Shown: one piece after another, positions 62,531-64,000 of the stretch
How positions within the stretch are numbered: position 1 is the first letter of the stretch
How the letters are laid out: each line of letters starts with the position of its first letter
From: Diphasiastrum complanatum
Lineage: Eukaryota; Streptophyta; Lycopodiopsida; Lycopodiales; Lycopodiaceae
Direction of reading: 5' to 3'
DNA: 64,000 nucleotides
Assembly (NCBI GenBank): GCA_029204225.1
Contig: CM055096.1
Span: 31,315,767-31,379,766 of the forward strand
Notes under the pieces: generated by a model
What the model saw: the letters and a program-made list of their open reading frames with translations, nothing else
Told to the model about the DNA's origin: nothing
Database searches by the model: none
Program-made: the position numbers and the translations under genes

Positions 62531-64000
62531 GTAGAACCAAAAAAATATACAGTTATGTAGTGTGATAAATTACTTGATCCGGACTCATCTGTTCAGTAAT
62601 GGCAACTCTAAGCGAGAGTGTCCTCAATGAGTCAAGCAAATTGGAAGGAGCTGGCAACTATGCAGTTTGAAAATTCAAACTGAAAAACATTTTGATGGAA
62701 AAGGAGCTATGGGAGATTGTGTCAGGTGAAGAGACAAGGCCAGTGATTGAAGAAGATCAGCGGGCATTTGACAGGAGAAAAAGAAAAACACAAAACGTCA
62801 GGAGATGCAATTATTCCCTACATTTCGGATTCAGAAGGACCTAAAGAAGCATGGGATACGTTGAAGGCGTTGTTTGAGACCACAAACACATCTCGAGTGT
62901 TATTCCTGAAGACGAAGCTGCACACATCGTGTATGGATGATGATGCAACTGTTGCTGATCACCTACTGAAGATCAAAGTGATTCATGACCAATTAGCAAC
63001 AGTTGGAGAGCGAGTACAGGATCGTGAGATCATGCAGTTGACATTGAATAGTTTGAGTGAGTCACATCAAATGTTTGTGACAAGTATAGCCACACGGGAA
63101 AATCTTCCAACCTATGAAGAGTGCTTTTTCAGGAAGAACAACGTCAAGAGAACTTGAGTCATCGCAATAGGGGATTGATCAAGCTCTTGCAGTGAGAGGA
63201 CGTGTTGGCAGATTTGGTGGTGGAAGACACCAATCAAGAGGTGGAAACTCATATCATGGATCGTTCCAACAATTTCAAGAACAATCCAATGATGGCCCAA
63301 ATAAAGGCAATTGGAATCAAGGCCGAGGTCAAGGACGCGACTATTCCAAGAAAAATAAACCTAGAAATTGTAGGTATTGCAACAAACCTGGCCATTGGGA
63401 GCGTGAATGCTTTAAGAAATAGAAGGAGATAGAACAAAGAAAAGGCAAATGGTAAGGGGGCAATTGTGCTGATCAACATCAATACGATGATGATCAATAT
63501 GAAGATGATACAGGGAAGAGTTCAAACTTGTTCATTACAGCATTAGTGACAAGTGATGAAGCCAAGGATACCGGTACATTGATAGTGGTGCGTCCAAGCA
63601 CATGACTTCAAGGAAAGAGTGGTTGTCAGAACTCAAGGAAACTCACAATGGTGATGAAGTTGGACAAGCCGATGGAAAATTGCTATCTGTTGAAGGAGTT
63701 GGAGTGGTTCCAGTGAAGTTAGCCAACGGGAAGATAAAGCGGATAATCAATGTGCAATATGTACCTGGCTTAGCTAACAATCTACTATCTGTTGGGATGA
63801 TGGCTAATCAACAACTCAAGGTTGAGTTTGATAGCGACAAATGTCTTGTCAAAGACATCAACTACAAAGTGATTGCTACAGGAGCTAGAGTCAACGGAAA
63901 TTGAGTCTACAAATTGAATGCGAGATCTTTTGCTCAAGCTATGGTAAGCACGGTTGATAGTCGAAGTGATCTTTGGCCCTAATGGGTTCTGTGCTCAAGG

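Larger units (their letters stand above)
61488..64000 (+). mobile_element. Ty1/copia family B copy 3, running off the right edge
   Basis: Plus-strand fossil with a 264-bp LTR (61,488-61,751), primer-binding site TGGTATCAAAGC at 61,752, a leader containing three 80-bp repeats (62,291-62,530), gag (about 62,600-63,140, EAWDTLKALFETTNTSRVLF), CCHC knuckle (CRYCNKPGHWEREC near 63,385), protease and pre-integrase beginnings to the window end. The LTR differs from the 5' LTR of copy 1 at about seven of 264 sites. The element is broken; its right end lies outside the window. Confidence 0.92.

Overview
The window is nuclear DNA of a land plant. It holds introns with GT-AG borders, a plant-type exostosin (GT47) glycosyltransferase, a plant-type tafazzin acyltransferase, and many decayed Ty1/copia elements with UBN2-type gag, plus chromodomain Ty3/gypsy. 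The AT-rich spacers, multi-kilobase intron, long (CT)n arrays and high relic load fit a large-genome seed-free plant such as a fern. That placement is an inference; no marker gene settles it. || Layout. 1-3.1 kb: relics of a copia gag and a gypsy polymerase, both on the minus strand. 4.4-5.8 kb: the first two exons of a GT47 gene (minus). 6.6-8.4 kb: CT-rich and telo-box leader-like sequence, three long (CT)n arrays and one exon-like piece resembling a TPR protein (plus). 8.4-13.5 kb: non-coding, with a minisatellite and a tRNA-derived SINE-like head. 13.5-22.9 kb: a complete-looking seven-exon tafazzin gene (plus), whose 4.9-kb fourth intron holds a copia relic. 23.8-44.6 kb: a nest of copia relics from at least four families on both strands, including one copy bounded by two 264-bp LTRs and a 5-bp target duplication (29,995-34,422). 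A decayed host gene with intron remains lies at 40.3-41.2 kb. 44.6-51.7 kb: AT-rich spacer with tandem duplications. 51.8-55.2 kb: a chromodomain gypsy relic joined to copia pieces of both orientations. 55.2-58.7 kb: no features. 58.7-64 kb: more copia relics, ending in a further member of the 264-bp-LTR family that runs off the right edge. || Only two host genes are strongly supported: tafazzin (phospholipid remodelling) and GT47 (cell-wall or Golgi glycan synthesis). They lie on opposite strands about 8.6 kb apart, and nothing suggests a joint function. The rest is mobile-element fossil, simple repeats and spacer. I found no CRISPR array, rRNA, intact tRNA gene or operon-like system, and no evidence for a new multi-gene system. 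The more unusual signals are structural: a G-box palindrome repeated in copia LTRs, a (TC)49 array grown inside an LTR, an exact 80-bp triple repeat in an element leader, and repeats just upstream of tafazzin.
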